Shown: in pieces, positions 18,095 through 26,434 of the stretch
Layout: every line of letters starts with the position of its first letter
How positions within the stretch are numbered: the stretch's first letter is position 1
Assembly: GCA_003245525.1 (NCBI GenBank)
Contig: QKCY01000569.1
Span: 1-33,837 of the forward strand
Source: Victivallales bacterium
GTDB lineage: Bacteria > Verrucomicrobiota > Lentisphaeria > Oligosphaerales > Lenti-02
Length of the DNA stretch: 33,837 nt
Reading direction: 5' to 3'
Program-made: the position numbers and the translations under genes
The notes under the pieces: model-generated
What the model was told of the DNA's origin: nothing
Database searches by the model: none
Seen by the model: the letters and a program-made list of their open reading frames with translations, nothing else

Positions 18095-18600
18095 AGCCGT
18101 TGGCCGCAACCAAATGCGGTTACTCGCGCAGAGGCGCTGAGGCGCAGGGGAAATGCAAAACAGAAGGACGGGGAAGCCGGGGAATCCTCCGGTCCTTTCT
18201 CTGCGCCTCTGCGCGAGGACCTCCTGTCGGAAGGACAGGATTCCGGCGGACAGTGGTACAGAGTAGCCGTTGGCTACAACCAAGCCCCCTTCCGGCCTGA
18301 AAGGCCACGGTAGCAGAGCCCGGGGCAAAGCGAAGCGTCGCCCCGGGTCGTGTCCGCCGCCGGTGGGCAGGCCAGCGGCCTGCGGCTTTCGGAGACGCTG
18401 GCGTCGGAGATCATCCGCCGCAGGCATTCAGCCTGCTCCTCTACCCTACCGGGCGAAGACCAGAACGCCTGCATTGCATGAGATGCCTTGCCGGACGAAC
18501 AAGAAAGCCTCGCGCTGAGGCGCGGAGACGCAGAGAGAGGACTGGAGAACTCTTCTCCTCTTTCCGCATTTCCTCAGCGCCTCAGCGCCTCTGCGCGAGT
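18095..18600. repeat. Gene-free island of nested palindromes and inverted repeats
   Basis: There is no credible gene between the IclR start and coaX. A 24-base sequence at 18122-18145 recurs exactly inverted at 18577-18600. A 15-base stem pairs 18123-18137 with 18203-18217. Further hairpins are TCCTGTC/GACAGGA (18222-18240), CCCGGGGC/GCCCCGGG (18319-18347), GCAGGCC/GGCCTGC (18367-18383) and GCAGGC/GCCTGC (18420-18436). A 19-base direct repeat with two mismatches lies at 18095-18113 and 18265-18283. The CTCAGCGCCTCTGCGCGAG motif is of a type widely scattered in bacterial genomes. It is likely a cluster of non-coding mobile or REP-like elements; a structured RNA cannot be excluded. Confidence 0.75.
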
Positions 18601-18660
18601 AATCCCCTCGGGTGGCTTGACCTAAGGGTCTCGTGACTACCTCCCAGAGCCCGATCGGCC

Positions 18661-19386
18661 TTAGGACGAGCGCCCGTGCCGGAGGACGGCCCGGAGTCCC
18701 TGGAGGGTGAAATCGGGCGGGCCGAGTCGGACCTCGGGAAGGTGGCGGGCGAAGTAGGCGGCGTCGCCCCCGACGGCGAGGACGGGACAGGCGGGTGCCG
18801 CGATGGCCTGGCGACTGGCATCAAGCAGATGGGCGACGGCACCCAGCACGGCGGCATCGGTGCCCGCCAGGATGGCTTCGGCGGTATTGGTGCCGAGGGC
18901 AGGGGGCTCGGTCGTGCCGAGGGGGACCAAAGGCAACTGGGCCGTGTGGTCGTGGAGCGCCTGCCGGAGCAGACGGCGACCGGGCAGGATCGCCCCGCCG
19001 CAGAACCGGTTCCCGGCATCCAGCACTTCGGTGGTAATGGCAGTGCCGCAATCGAGCACGATGAGCGGCCCCCCCCGGTCGGCGGCAGCCGCGAGGTTGG
19101 CGATGCGGTCCGCTCCCAAGGTACTGGTGTCGACCGGAGAGAAGTCGACGAACGGGACGTCCGCCACCGCTAGGAAGCGCAGGCTCGGGTAGCGTTCCAT
19201 CAGGGCCTGGCGCGCCTTGGGCACGACCGAGGCGGCAAGACCGGGAAGGGAAGCCAACTGGGCCAGGCACGGGTGCTCCGCCAACTCCGCCGTGGGAACG
19301 GTCTGGACCTCTCCCAGCTTGCCCGAGTCGCCGAGCACGGCGAGTTGGGTGTTGGTGTTGCCGATGTTGAGCAGCAGCGTAGGCAT
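18661..19386 (-). CDS. coaX: Type III pantothenate kinase, 241 aa, with Asp-to-Asn change in motif 1
   Basis: Phosphorylates pantothenate in the first step of coenzyme A synthesis (ASKHA fold, cytoplasmic). Family motifs are in order: NIGNTNT at 7-13 (phosphate loop), GADRIANLAAA with the presumed catalytic-base Asp, LDCGTAITTEVLD, GGAILPG and NTAEAILAG. The oddity is N7, where CoaX proteins almost always carry Asp (DxGNT), a residue linked to Mg-ATP binding. The codon is AAC, so one base change from GAC would account for it. The other motifs are intact, so activity may be reduced or use a different metal arrangement; this is inference. At 241 residues it is slightly short for the family. No good ribosome-binding site precedes the ATG, but upstream in-frame sequence is not CoaX-like. 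It is divergent from the DUF6951 gene. Confidence 0.88.
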   Translation of the reverse strand: MPTLLLNIGNTNTQLAVLGDSGKLGEVQTVPTAELAEHPCLAQLASLPGLAASVVPKARQALMERYPSLRFLAVADVPFVDFSPVDTSTLGADRIANLAAAADRGGPLIVLDCGTAITTEVLDAGNRFCGGAILPGRRLLRQALHDHTAQLPLVPLGTTEPPALGTNTAEAILAGTDAAVLGAVAHLLDASRQAIAAPACPVLAVGGDAAYFARHLPEVRLGPPDFTLQGLRAVLRHGRSS

Positions 19387-19435
19387 GCGGTTACTGTAGT
19401 GCGGCAGCCGGAGAGTGGAAACGGGGTCGGGGGAC

Positions 19436-19463
19436 ACCATAGTGTGAGGGAGTTCCTGCCAAG
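19436..19463 (-). promoter_or_regulatory. Probable coaX promoter
   Basis: On the minus strand, CTTGGC (19458-19463), a 16-base spacer and TATGGT (19436-19441). The expected start near 19429 gives a leader of about 43 bases. The shape repeats that of the promoter at 10385 (CTTGCC, 16 bases, TATGTT). Confidence 0.4.
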
Positions 19464-19482
19464 CCCAACAGCGGAGCGCATC

Positions 19483-19797
19483 ATGGCCAAGGTGACGGTG
19501 AATCCGGGAGTCTGCGGTTTCGTGTCCTCGGTGGCGGTGGTTCTGGGGGACGACGGCATGTGTACGTTGCAGGGCGAGAGCCCCTGTCCCCACGTGCAGG
19601 AACTGCTGGGTGCTTTGGGGCCGGTGGACCCCTTCGGCGAGATCTCCTACCGCACCGGGATGCCCCGGATTCTGGCGAAGGCCCACGAGACGCTTCCCCA
19701 TCCGGCCTGTCCGGTTCCCGCCGCCTTGCTGAAGGCCGTGGAAGTGGCGGCCAGCCTAGCGTTGCCGGCCGACGTGTCGATCGAGGTCGCCCCATGA
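19483..19797 (+). CDS. DUF6951-family small protein, 104 aa
   Basis: A small soluble protein matching the DUF6951 pattern I recall from anaerobic bacteria and methanogens: NPGVCGF near the start, ESPCPHVQELL in the middle and HPACPVPAALLKAVEVAASL near the end. Cysteines C11, C35 and C76 sit in these blocks and could form a metal or disulfide site. There is no signal peptide. The ATG follows GGAG at seven bases; longer in-frame readings from 19273 lie antisense to coaX and are not protein-like. Its TGA overlaps the sulfatase ATG (ATGA at 19794-19797), so the two are translationally coupled. The family has no established function. Pairing with a sulfatase suggests a supporting role, or only shared expression. 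Confidence 0.75.
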   Translation: MAKVTVNPGVCGFVSSVAVVLGDDGMCTLQGESPCPHVQELLGALGPVDPFGEISYRTGMPRILAKAHETLPHPACPVPAALLKAVEVAASLALPADVSIEVAP

Positions 19798-21680
19798 CGG
19801 GGAGCAGTCGGCGGGCTTTCCTGGCCCAGCTTGGTGGAACCGCGTTGGCGGTGGCCCTGCCCATGCGGGGACAGGAACGGCGTCCGCCGAATGTGGTCCT
19901 GATCTACACCGACGACCAGGGCTATGCCGACGCGGCCTGCTACGGGGCGGCGTACCCCACGCCCAATCTGGATCGCTTGGCGCGCGAGGGCGTCCGGTTC
20001 ACCGACTACTACTCGCCCTATGCCTCCTGTTCGCCGTCGCGGGCGGGCATGCTCACTGGCTGCTATCCGCCCCGGGTGGGGATGAACCACGTGCTGGGTC
20101 CCCTGGAACGGATCGGACTCAACCCGGAGGAGACCACCATCGCCGACCTGCTCAAGCCGTTGGGCTATGCTACCGCTTGCGTGGGCAAGTGGCACGTGGG
20201 ACACCTGCCCGAGTTCCTGCCCACCAAGCAGGGCTTCGACGAGTATTTCGGCCTGCCCTATTCCAACGACATGTGGCCGGTGGGCTACGACGGCGTCTCG
20301 AAGGCCAAGAGCCAGTATCCGCCGCTGCCGCTGATCGAGGGCGACAAGCCCATCGAGATCATCGACAGTCTGGCCAAGCAGGGCGAACTGACCACCCGCT
20401 ACACGGAACGGGCGGTGGACTTCATCCGTCGGAACGCCCAGCGGCCGTTCTTCCTCTATCTCCCCCATTCGATGGTGCATGTGCCCATCGCGGTATCGAG
20501 CAAGTTCAAGGGCAAGAGCGGCCAGGGCCTCTTTGCGGATGTGGTCATGGAACTCGATTGGTCGGTGGGCGAGATCCTGCGGGTCCTGGCCGAAACGGGG
20601 CAGGACCGGAACACGCTGGTCGTCTACACCTCCGACAATGGACCGTGGCTGTGCTTCGGCAACCATGCGGGCAGCGTCGGCCCCCTGCGCGGCGGCAAGG
20701 GCAATACCTTCGACGGTGGCCAGCGGGAGATCTGTCTGATGCGTTGGCCGGACCAGATTCCCGCCGGACAGGTGCAGCGGGAACCGGCCAGTGCCATCGA
20801 TCTCCTGCCCACCATTGCCGAGATCACCGGGGCACCGCTGCCCCGGCAACCCATCGACGGCAAGAGCATCCTGCCCCTGATGCGGGGCGAGGCGGGCGCG
20901 AAGTGTCCCCACGAGGGCCTGTTGTTCTACTACGGCAACGGGAGGCTGGAAGCCATCCGGTCGGGCCGCTGGAAGCTGCACTTCCCGCACGACTATCGGC
21001 AGTACGAGGGTTTCGAGCCGGGCAAGGACGGCTTTCCGGGCAAGGTCGGCAAGGGCCACATCGAGTGGGAGCTGTTCGATCTGGAAGCCGATGTCGCCGA
21101 GCGCCGGAATCTGGCTCCGGAACAGCCGGAGGTGGTCCAGCGGCTACGGGAACTGGGCGAGCGGATGGATGCGGACATCCAGCAGAACAAGCGCCCCGTG
21201 GGCAAGGTCCCGGGACCGGCTCCGGAACCAGTCACGGTGAAACCCACGGTGCCGACCCCGATTGCCGCGGCCGGGGATGGGCAGTATCTGTGCCCGGCTC
21301 GGTTGGCGCGGATCGACGAGGGCAAGGGGGCCCGCTACGTGGAAGGGGTAGGGCGGCAGAACATCGGCAACTGGCACGCGCTGGAGACCGCCGTGAGCTG
21401 GCAACTGCTGGCGGTTCCTGCCGGGCGCTACCGGGTCCTTGTGCGCTACTCCCTAGCCGCGCCGCTGGACGGTGGGGAGTTCCAAGTGCGCCTCGGCGAC
21501 GCGGTCGCCCACGGCAAGACGAAGGGCACGCAAGGCTGGACCGACTACCAGGACAGCGACGCGGGGGTGGTGGCCGTGGCGCAGGCCGGGGACATCACCC
21601 TCACGGTGCAGGGCACCAAGCTGGCCCAGGACCGCTGCGTCATGAACCTGCATTCCGTGCGTCTCGTGCCGGTTCGCTGA
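19794..21680 (+). CDS. Tat-exported arylsulfatase with C-terminal sugar-binding-like domain, 628 aa
   Basis: Hydrolyses sulfate esters, probably on a glycan. A twin-arginine signal is seen at the N-terminus ([20 protein letters not shown]), so it is folded before export. The alkaline-phosphatase-like sulfatase domain (about 31-470) has metal aspartates D40-D41, the formylglycine motif CSPSR with C79 to be oxidised by an anaerobic or aerobic maturase, GKWH at 131-134 (K132, H134) and SDNG with D281 and N282. The C-terminal part (about 495-628) is a beta-sandwich resembling CBM6/35-type modules ([20 protein letters not shown]). The start is the ATG overlapping the DUF6951 stop; the frame continues upstream but lacks sulfatase features. 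The 3' end overlaps the convergent sigma-54 activator gene by 41 bases. No sulfatase maturase is in the window. Confidence 0.92.
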   Translation: MTGSSRRAFLAQLGGTALAVALPMRGQERRPPNVVLIYTDDQGYADAACYGAAYPTPNLDRLAREGVRFTDYYSPYASCSPSRAGMLTGCYPPRVGMNHVLGPLERIGLNPEETTIADLLKPLGYATACVGKWHVGHLPEFLPTKQGFDEYFGLPYSNDMWPVGYDGVSKAKSQYPPLPLIEGDKPIEIIDSLAKQGELTTRYTERAVDFIRRNAQRPFFLYLPHSMVHVPIAVSSKFKGKSGQGLFADVVMELDWSVGEILRVLAETGQDRNTLVVYTSDNGPWLCFGNHAGSVGPLRGGKGNTFDGGQREICLMRWPDQIPAGQVQREPASAIDLLPTIAEITGAPLPRQPIDGKSILPLMRGEAGAKCPHEGLLFYYGNGRLEAIRSGRWKLHFPHDYRQYEGFEPGKDGFPGKVGKGHIEWELFDLEADVAERRNLAPEQPEVVQRLRELGERMDADIQQNKRPVGKVPGPAPEPVTVKPTVPTPIAAAGDGQYLCPARLARIDEGKGARYVEGVGRQNIGNWHALETAVSWQLLAVPAGRYRVLVRYSLAAPLDGGEFQVRLGDAVAHGKTKGTQGWTDYQDSDAGVVAVAQAGDITLTVQGTKLAQDRCVMNLHSVRLVPVR

Positions 21681-23103
21681 GCCGGAACTGCTCCTTGCTC
21701 AGCCCGTAGCGCTTCATCTTGTAGTGCAGGGCGCGGGGCGTCAGGCCAGCCAGGACGGCCGCGTCCTTGATCCGGCCATGGCTGCGGGACAGCACATGGC
21801 GGAGGTAGAGGGGCTCGTAGCGGCTGAGAATTTCGGTGCGGGCCTCGGCCCAGTCCTGCTCGTCCCACTGCGGGAGGGGATCGGCCAGGTGCGAGGGTAG
21901 GCTGGCGCTGCCGGGTGGCAGCGGCAGAACACAGGACTGGGCCACCTCGTCCGGCAGGTGGTCCAGGTCGATCCGCTCGTCGTCGCAGAGAATGAGCGCC
22001 CGTTCGATGACGTTCGACAGTTCGCGGACATTGCCGGGCCATGGGTAGTTGCGGAAGGCGTCCATCGCGGCGGGAGAGACGCCGCGGGGTTCCACGCCGA
22101 TCCGGGGAGCGAGGTAGGAGACGTAGTTCTCGACCAACGCCGGGATATCGTCCTGCCGGTAGCGCAGCGGGGGCAGTTCCAGGACCACCACGCCCAGGCG
22201 GTAGTAGAGATCGCGCCGGAAGGCGCCCTGGGACATCTCCTCCTGCAGGTCGCGGTTGGTGGCGGCAACGATGCGGACATCCACGTGGATGGGGCGCTCG
22301 CCGCCCAGTTTGAGGAACTCCTTCTCCTGGAGGGCGCGGAGCAGCTTGCTTTGGAGCTTCGTGGGCAACTCGCCGATTTCGTCGAGGAAGAGGGTGCCCA
22401 GGTGGGCCTGCTCGAAGGCTCCGCGACGGGCCTGCATGGCTCCGGTGAAAGCCCCCCGCGTATGGCCGAAGAGCTCGCTCTCCAGGAGGGCTTCGGGAAT
22501 GGCGGCGCAGTTCACCGCCACGAAGGGATGGGGCCGCCGGGCACTCTCCGCATGGATGGCCCGGGCCAGGCGCTCCTTGCCGACTCCCGTCTCGCCGAGG
22601 ATGACCAGGGACGAGTCGGTGGAGGCGACCCGGTAGGCGGTGCGCAGAGTGCTCTGCATCGTCTGGCTGGTGGAGACGAAGTCGTCCAGTCGGGGTTCGG
22701 CGATGCTGTTCTCGCTGGCGGCCACGAACCGCCGCTCCTCCTCGCGCCGGTCGAGCACGCCCTGGATCGCCTCCGCCAGCAGGCCGGGCGGAAGATCGAG
22801 GTCCAGCACGGCCGAGCAGCCCTGATGGAGCAGCTCGGCGTGCTGGTGGCTGTTGGGGGCCTTGTCGAGCACGATCACTTCCGGCTGCTCGGTCAGGTTG
22901 CGGAGCATCCGGACCGTGTTGGCGAGGGGCCGCGGCACCTGGCTGGCGGCCAGCAGGACCACATCGAACTGCCCCTGGCCAAGCCGCCCGATATCGCTGC
23001 CGGGAGGCAGTTGGCTGATGAGGCTACCCCGTTCCGTGAGCTCTCGGCGGAGAGCCCGCGCCAGGGGTCCGGCAGGCAGGACGAAGGCCACACGTTGCAG
23101 CAT
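21640..23103 (-). CDS. Sigma-54-dependent activator with degenerate receiver, 487 aa
   Basis: NtrC-type enhancer-binding protein. The central AAA+ domain (about 140-380) has Walker A GETGVGK (170-176), the sigma-54-contacting GAFTGA loop intact at 217-222, Walker B LFLDEIGE (238-245) and the arginine-finger region (FRRDLYYRL). A Fis-type helix-turn-helix closes the protein (about 443-467, [20 protein letters not shown]). The N-terminal domain (1-120) has receiver-like spacing, but the phospho-acceptor position in FDVVLLAAS carries no Asp and the acidic pair of the first strand is missing. It is therefore probably not phosphorylated and may respond to a ligand or partner. No sensor kinase adjoins it. 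It ends inside the sulfatase gene (41-base overlap, opposite strand). Targets are unknown. Confidence 0.9.
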   Translation of the reverse strand: MLQRVAFVLPAGPLARALRRELTERGSLISQLPPGSDIGRLGQGQFDVVLLAASQVPRPLANTVRMLRNLTEQPEVIVLDKAPNSHQHAELLHQGCSAVLDLDLPPGLLAEAIQGVLDRREEERRFVAASENSIAEPRLDDFVSTSQTMQSTLRTAYRVASTDSSLVILGETGVGKERLARAIHAESARRPHPFVAVNCAAIPEALLESELFGHTRGAFTGAMQARRGAFEQAHLGTLFLDEIGELPTKLQSKLLRALQEKEFLKLGGERPIHVDVRIVAATNRDLQEEMSQGAFRRDLYYRLGVVVLELPPLRYRQDDIPALVENYVSYLAPRIGVEPRGVSPAAMDAFRNYPWPGNVRELSNVIERALILCDDERIDLDHLPDEVAQSCVLPLPPGSASLPSHLADPLPQWDEQDWAEARTEILSRYEPLYLRHVLSRSHGRIKDAAVLAGLTPRALHYKMKRYGLSKEQFRLSEPARDARNAGS

Positions 23104-23142
23104 GAATAGGAAATCCTGTTTCCGATAAACATGAAACGCGGA

Positions 23143-23170
23143 AGTCTATCGCCCGCAATGCGAAATGCAA
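23143..23170 (-). promoter_or_regulatory. Possible promoter of the sigma-54 activator gene
   Basis: On the minus strand, TTGCAT (23165-23170), 16 bases, then TAGACT (23143-23148), about 33 bases of leader before the ATG at 23103. AGGA precedes the ATG at roughly ten bases. The remaining gap up to 23376 shows only short inverted repeats, for example GGAAA/TTTCC at 23110-23124. Confidence 0.33.
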
Positions 23171-23376
23171 CTTCCGATCTGCAATATCGTCCAGACGGAG
23201 GAAACCGGCCATATGCACGGTTGGCAGGGGGAGTTGCGGGGAAATCGCACGCCTCCTGCTCTGGAAAGTGCCATTCTCCGAACGGCCATGGGCGCGGGTG
23301 CGCCCGGTGGATCGGAGCGGCGCCGTCATAGTACAGGGGGTTGTTGGCCTCTCCGCGAGGCCAGGAACAACGAGTC

Positions 23377-23793
23377 ATGGACTGGAAACCAGACGAGAAG
23401 AAGGTCGAACGGTTGCGCGGCACGGTGGTCCCCAGCGAGTGGGGGGTGGACGATGAAGTCACCATCGTCTCCATCGTGACCGAGGATGGAGACGAGTACA
23501 TGGTCAGCGAAGCCCGGATGGTCCGGCGGCTGACCAAACACATGGACGAGATGGTGGAAGTCGACGGTTTCCTCGGCGAGGACGAGTATGGCGAACAGGT
23601 CCTCGTCGTCGGTGACTTCACCCCCTGCGCGGTCGAGGACGAAGAGGACTCCGAACTGGAGGACGAGGAGGAAGAGGAAGAGCTGGATGCTCTGGAGGAT
23701 GAAGGCGACGAGGACGAGGACGACGGCGAGTTCGAGAGCTACAGTCTGCGGCGGCGGACCTCCAACGCCCGCCGTTCCCGGGACTCCTGGTAA
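23377..23793 (+). CDS. Small acidic-tailed protein of unknown function, 138 aa
   Basis: No family was recognised. Residues 13-83 form a compact beta-rich segment (RGTVVPSEWGVDDEVTIVSI, then YMVSEARMVRRLTKHMDEMV and LVVGDFTPC) that could be an OB-like fold. Residues 87-120 are almost entirely Glu and Asp, and the last 14 are Arg/Ser-rich. This compact-domain, acidic-linker, basic-tail layout occurs in nucleic-acid- or ribosome-associated proteins, but that is only suggestive. There is no signal peptide or membrane helix. The in-frame start at 23341 is rejected because it lies in the leader. Its own terminator follows, so it is probably monocistronic. Confidence 0.7.
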   Translation: MDWKPDEKKVERLRGTVVPSEWGVDDEVTIVSIVTEDGDEYMVSEARMVRRLTKHMDEMVEVDGFLGEDEYGEQVLVVGDFTPCAVEDEEDSELEDEEEEEELDALEDEGDEDEDDGEFESYSLRRRTSNARRSRDSW

Positions 23794-23824
23794 GGCGCAG
23801 TAGCCCGTTCAGTGAACCATTCAG

Positions 23825-23860
23825 CGCCCGCTGTTCCCTCCGGACAGTGGGCGTTTTGGT
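23825..23860 (+). terminator. Intrinsic terminator after the acidic protein
   Basis: CGCCCGCTGT (23825-23834) pairs with ACAGTGGGCG (23844-23853), ten pairs including one G-T, and TTTTGGTT follows. It faces the BNR gene from the other strand and has no T-run in that direction, so it serves the plus strand. Confidence 0.8.
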
Positions 23861-23921
23861 TACGCGCGCAATGATTGGCGCTGTGGGAAGCACCTTGGAG
23901 CGTAGGGCGGAGCGGAGAGGG

Positions 23922-24950
23922 TCAGCGGAGAATGTCGGCGAAGGGGATCTTGGTCAAGAAGTGCTGCTTGGCGTTCTCGCAGGCGACGTAGACGGCTTCG
24001 CGGGCGTGGTCGACGAAGGCATGGGGGTAGAACATCCGCACGTCGGGCGGACAGATCTCGACCTTGCGCCGCCAGGTGTCGCCGCCGTCGTCGCTGATCC
24101 AAAGCGAAAGATTCGTGCGGTCCTTGGCGTTGGCATTGTTGATGAGGACGATGCGTTCGCCGAGGGAGAGGAGGGTGAGTTTGGTGCCTGGGTTGGCGAG
24201 GCCCGTGGCGTAGGGCTCGGACCAGGTCAGGCCACCGTCGTCGCTGTCCGCCCGGAAGAGAACGCCATGCGCGGCCCGGATGAGCATGATCAGGCGGTTC
24301 GGGGTGGTCTCGACGATGTTCGGCTCCCACAGGTTCGCGTCGGCCCGCAGGTTGCCATGGAGGGTGAAGGTGCGGCCGCCGTTATCGGACCGCAGGACGC
24401 CCGCGAAGAACTTCCAGCCACCATGGGGCTGGTACTCCGGACCGGTCTTCTCCCAGCTCCAGTTGGCCAGGGCTTCCTGCCAGTAGACCGGGAACACCCA
24501 TGTGCCGTCGTACAGGACGATACCTTGGCGGACCGAGCAGTTGCCTGCGCCGCAAGGGATGGAAACCGGCTCGCTCCAGGTGCGTCCCGCATCGCGGGAG
24601 AAGGACCGAAAGGTCTTCAGTTCGAGGTAATGGCTAGCGGCATCGAGCGTATGGACGAAGATGCACGGCGCGTCGTTGCCGTCGGTGAAGATCTCCGTCG
24701 CCCAGACGCCACGGGTCGGATGCGAGAACAGGACTTCCGCCTCGCTCCAGGTCGCGCCATCGTCCTGGCTACGGGTCACGAGCACCAGATTGTCGTCGTG
24801 CGGTTCGCGCGGGCCGCCGCTGTAGTGCAGGCAGAGGAGGGACCCATCGGGCATGCGACGGAGGACAGGCTCGCGAGCCTGTCCCCACGTCTCCCCGGCG
24901 TCGAAGATCAGGTCCGCACCATAGGTGAACAACTCGTCGTAGCCAGGCAT
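23922..24950 (-). CDS. BNR/sialidase-like beta-propeller protein, 342 aa
   Basis: A six-bladed sialidase-type propeller with five clear Asp boxes: SQDDGATW (61-68), SRDAGRTW (118-125), SDNGGRTF (188-195), SDDGGLTW (236-243) and SDDGGDTW (286-293). REP at 26-28, in QAREPVLRRMPDGSLL, sits where sialidases have the catalytic RIP arginine. There is no signal peptide, so the protein appears cytoplasmic, which is unusual for a glycan-releasing sialidase and more like intracellular trimming of imported sugars. Specificity cannot be told. The ATG follows GGAGGAG at seven bases. It lies 25 bases after lysA on the same strand, so the two probably share a transcript. A 22-base perfect palindrome lies inside the coding region over residues 23-30. 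Confidence 0.85.
   Translation of the reverse strand: MPGYDELFTYGADLIFDAGETWGQAREPVLRRMPDGSLLCLHYSGGPREPHDDNLVLVTRSQDDGATWSEAEVLFSHPTRGVWATEIFTDGNDAPCIFVHTLDAASHYLELKTFRSFSRDAGRTWSEPVSIPCGAGNCSVRQGIVLYDGTWVFPVYWQEALANWSWEKTGPEYQPHGGWKFFAGVLRSDNGGRTFTLHGNLRADANLWEPNIVETTPNRLIMLIRAAHGVLFRADSDDGGLTWSEPYATGLANPGTKLTLLSLGERIVLINNANAKDRTNLSLWISDDGGDTWRRKVEICPPDVRMFYPHAFVDHAREAVYVACENAKQHFLTKIPFADILR
24863..24884. repeat. 22-base perfect palindrome inside the BNR gene
   Basis: The arms GGACAGGCTCG and CGAGCCTGTCC form an uninterrupted palindrome with no spacer. It encodes the residues around the REP motif. Sequences like it are scattered in intergenic DNA of related phyla (from memory), so this may be an element fixed inside a gene. 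Confidence 0.7.
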
Positions 24951-24975
24951 GGATGACTCCTCCCCGCAGTCGGTC

Positions 24976-26301
24976 CTACAGAATGCCGACCTCGTTGGCC
25001 CAGATCTGGGCCACGTTCTGCGCACGGCGAACCACGGCCAGCGAGCCATCGGCCCGGACCAGAATCTCGGGCGCCTGCACCTGCGAGTTGTAGTTGAACG
25101 GGCTCATGGCGGCACAGTAGGCACCAGCCCCGCCGATCACCACGTAGTCGCCCACCTTTGGCTCGGCCATGACGCGCTCGAGGATGTGCCCTTCCTCGTC
25201 GAGCGACTGGGAGTCGCCGCTCTCGCAGCAGCGACCGACCACGATCCGGCGGTCCTTGTCGGCATCCAGCCCGGAAAGGTCGAATTCGGCGCTGAGCAGT
25301 TCGCCCTCGGCGGAGACCACGTAGAACGGATGGCAGGAACCGTAGAGCAGCGGGCGGGTATTGACCTCCATGCCGCCGTTGGCGACGATGAAGTCGAAGC
25401 CGTCCGCACCGGTCTGCTTGCGGTCGATGACCTCGGTCACCAGATAGCCGCAGTTGGCTACAACATAGGTCCCGGGCTCCACTTCCATGATCAGCTTGCG
25501 CCCGGTGCGCTGGTAGAACTCCTCGAACCGCTGCTTGGCGTAGTTGCCCAGCGCCACGATATCTGCCGCCTTCTCGCCGGGCATCCGGGCGACCTTGAAG
25601 CCGCCGCCGAAGCTCACACGGGTGGCTTCCGGGAAGTACGTCTCCACGAAACTGAGTTCGCGGTCGATGTTGGCCCGCCAGGCTTCGGGGTCGCCGCCGG
25701 AACCGATGTGAACATGGACGCCGTCGATGGTGACGCCCTTGGTCTTGGCCAGGGCGAGCACGTCGGGCAGGATCGACAGGTGGATGCCGAAGCAGGAGTA
25801 CTTGTCGCCCGTGTTGCGGGTGGCGCTTTCGCCGGAGCCGACGCCGGGATGGACGCGGAGCGAAACGGCGATGCCGTTGGCTGCCGCGAAGTCGGCCACC
25901 AACTCCATCTGCCGCTGGGAGCAGACGTTGTAGCGCAGGCCCTCGCGCAGCATGGCTTCGAGGTCCGTGCGGTTCTGGCCGAGCGGCACCTCCTGGGTCG
26001 TCAGCATGATCCGACCGTAGTCGATGCCTGCCGCGTGGGCGCGCCGGGCTTCGTTCAGGCTGCTGGCATCGATGCCCAGACCCTCGCGGGCGACGAGCTG
26101 GAGAATGGCGCGCGTGGAGTTGGCCTTCATGGCGAAGCGGGGTTCCAGGCCATAGGCGTTGGGCATGCCGAGGATGTTCCGGCAATGCTGCACGATCTGG
26201 GCCTCGTCGTAGAGATAGACCGGCGTGCCGACCTTGGCGGCGGCCAGGACATGGTCGGGGGTCACAGTGCCCCAAGGGGCCAAACGGGGTGCGGTGGACA
26301 T
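24976..26301 (-). CDS. lysA: Diaminopimelate decarboxylase-type PLP enzyme, 441 aa
   Basis: Fold-type III PLP decarboxylase of the LysA group, which converts meso-diaminopimelate to lysine in the cytoplasm. Seen: the PLP lysine K59 in FAMKANST, HVHIGSGG (196-203) and EPGTYV (275-280) for cofactor phosphate, the catalytic cysteine C359 in CCESGD, and a C-terminal AYCAAMSPFNYN block. Length is normal. The ATG follows GGAG at seven bases; the ORF upstream of it crosses a terminator and is not family-like. A TATATT (26343-26348, minus) is a possible -10 box without a good -35. A related diamine or carboxynorspermidine decarboxylase is possible but fits the motifs less well. The neighbouring BNR gene has no metabolic link to lysine. 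Confidence 0.88.
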   Translation of the reverse strand: MSTAPRLAPWGTVTPDHVLAAAKVGTPVYLYDEAQIVQHCRNILGMPNAYGLEPRFAMKANSTRAILQLVAREGLGIDASSLNEARRAHAAGIDYGRIMLTTQEVPLGQNRTDLEAMLREGLRYNVCSQRQMELVADFAAANGIAVSLRVHPGVGSGESATRNTGDKYSCFGIHLSILPDVLALAKTKGVTIDGVHVHIGSGGDPEAWRANIDRELSFVETYFPEATRVSFGGGFKVARMPGEKAADIVALGNYAKQRFEEFYQRTGRKLIMEVEPGTYVVANCGYLVTEVIDRKQTGADGFDFIVANGGMEVNTRPLLYGSCHPFYVVSAEGELLSAEFDLSGLDADKDRRIVVGRCCESGDSQSLDEEGHILERVMAEPKVGDYVVIGGAGAYCAAMSPFNYNSQVQAPEILVRADGSLAVVRRAQNVAQIWANEVGIL

Positions 26302-26373
26302 GAAAGACTCCGTATTCGGGCTGGTTATATCCGAGTCGGCGAAATATAGCGTTCTCGCATGGCCTTGCCCGGC

Positions 26374-26412
26374 GAAAAACAAACGCCCCGGCCAGACATG
26401 TCGGCCGGGGCG
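26374..26412 (-). terminator. Strong intrinsic terminator after the prepilin-like gene
   Basis: CGCCCCGGCC (26384-26393) and GGCCGGGGCG (26403-26412) form a ten-base stem, extended inside by GAC/GTC. Reading on the minus strand it is followed by TTTGTTTTT (26375-26383). It separates the prepilin-like gene from lysA. Confidence 0.92.
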
Positions 26413-26434
26413 GGCAATACGGGGCGATTGGCCG

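Noticed and set aside
18095-18600. CRISPR array
   Set aside because: Repeats are few, palindromic, differently spaced and in both orientations, and no cas gene is near.
23222-23237. A sigma-54-type -24/-12 promoter (TGGCAG ... TTGC)
   Set aside because: GG and GC are separated by 11 bases rather than the required 10.
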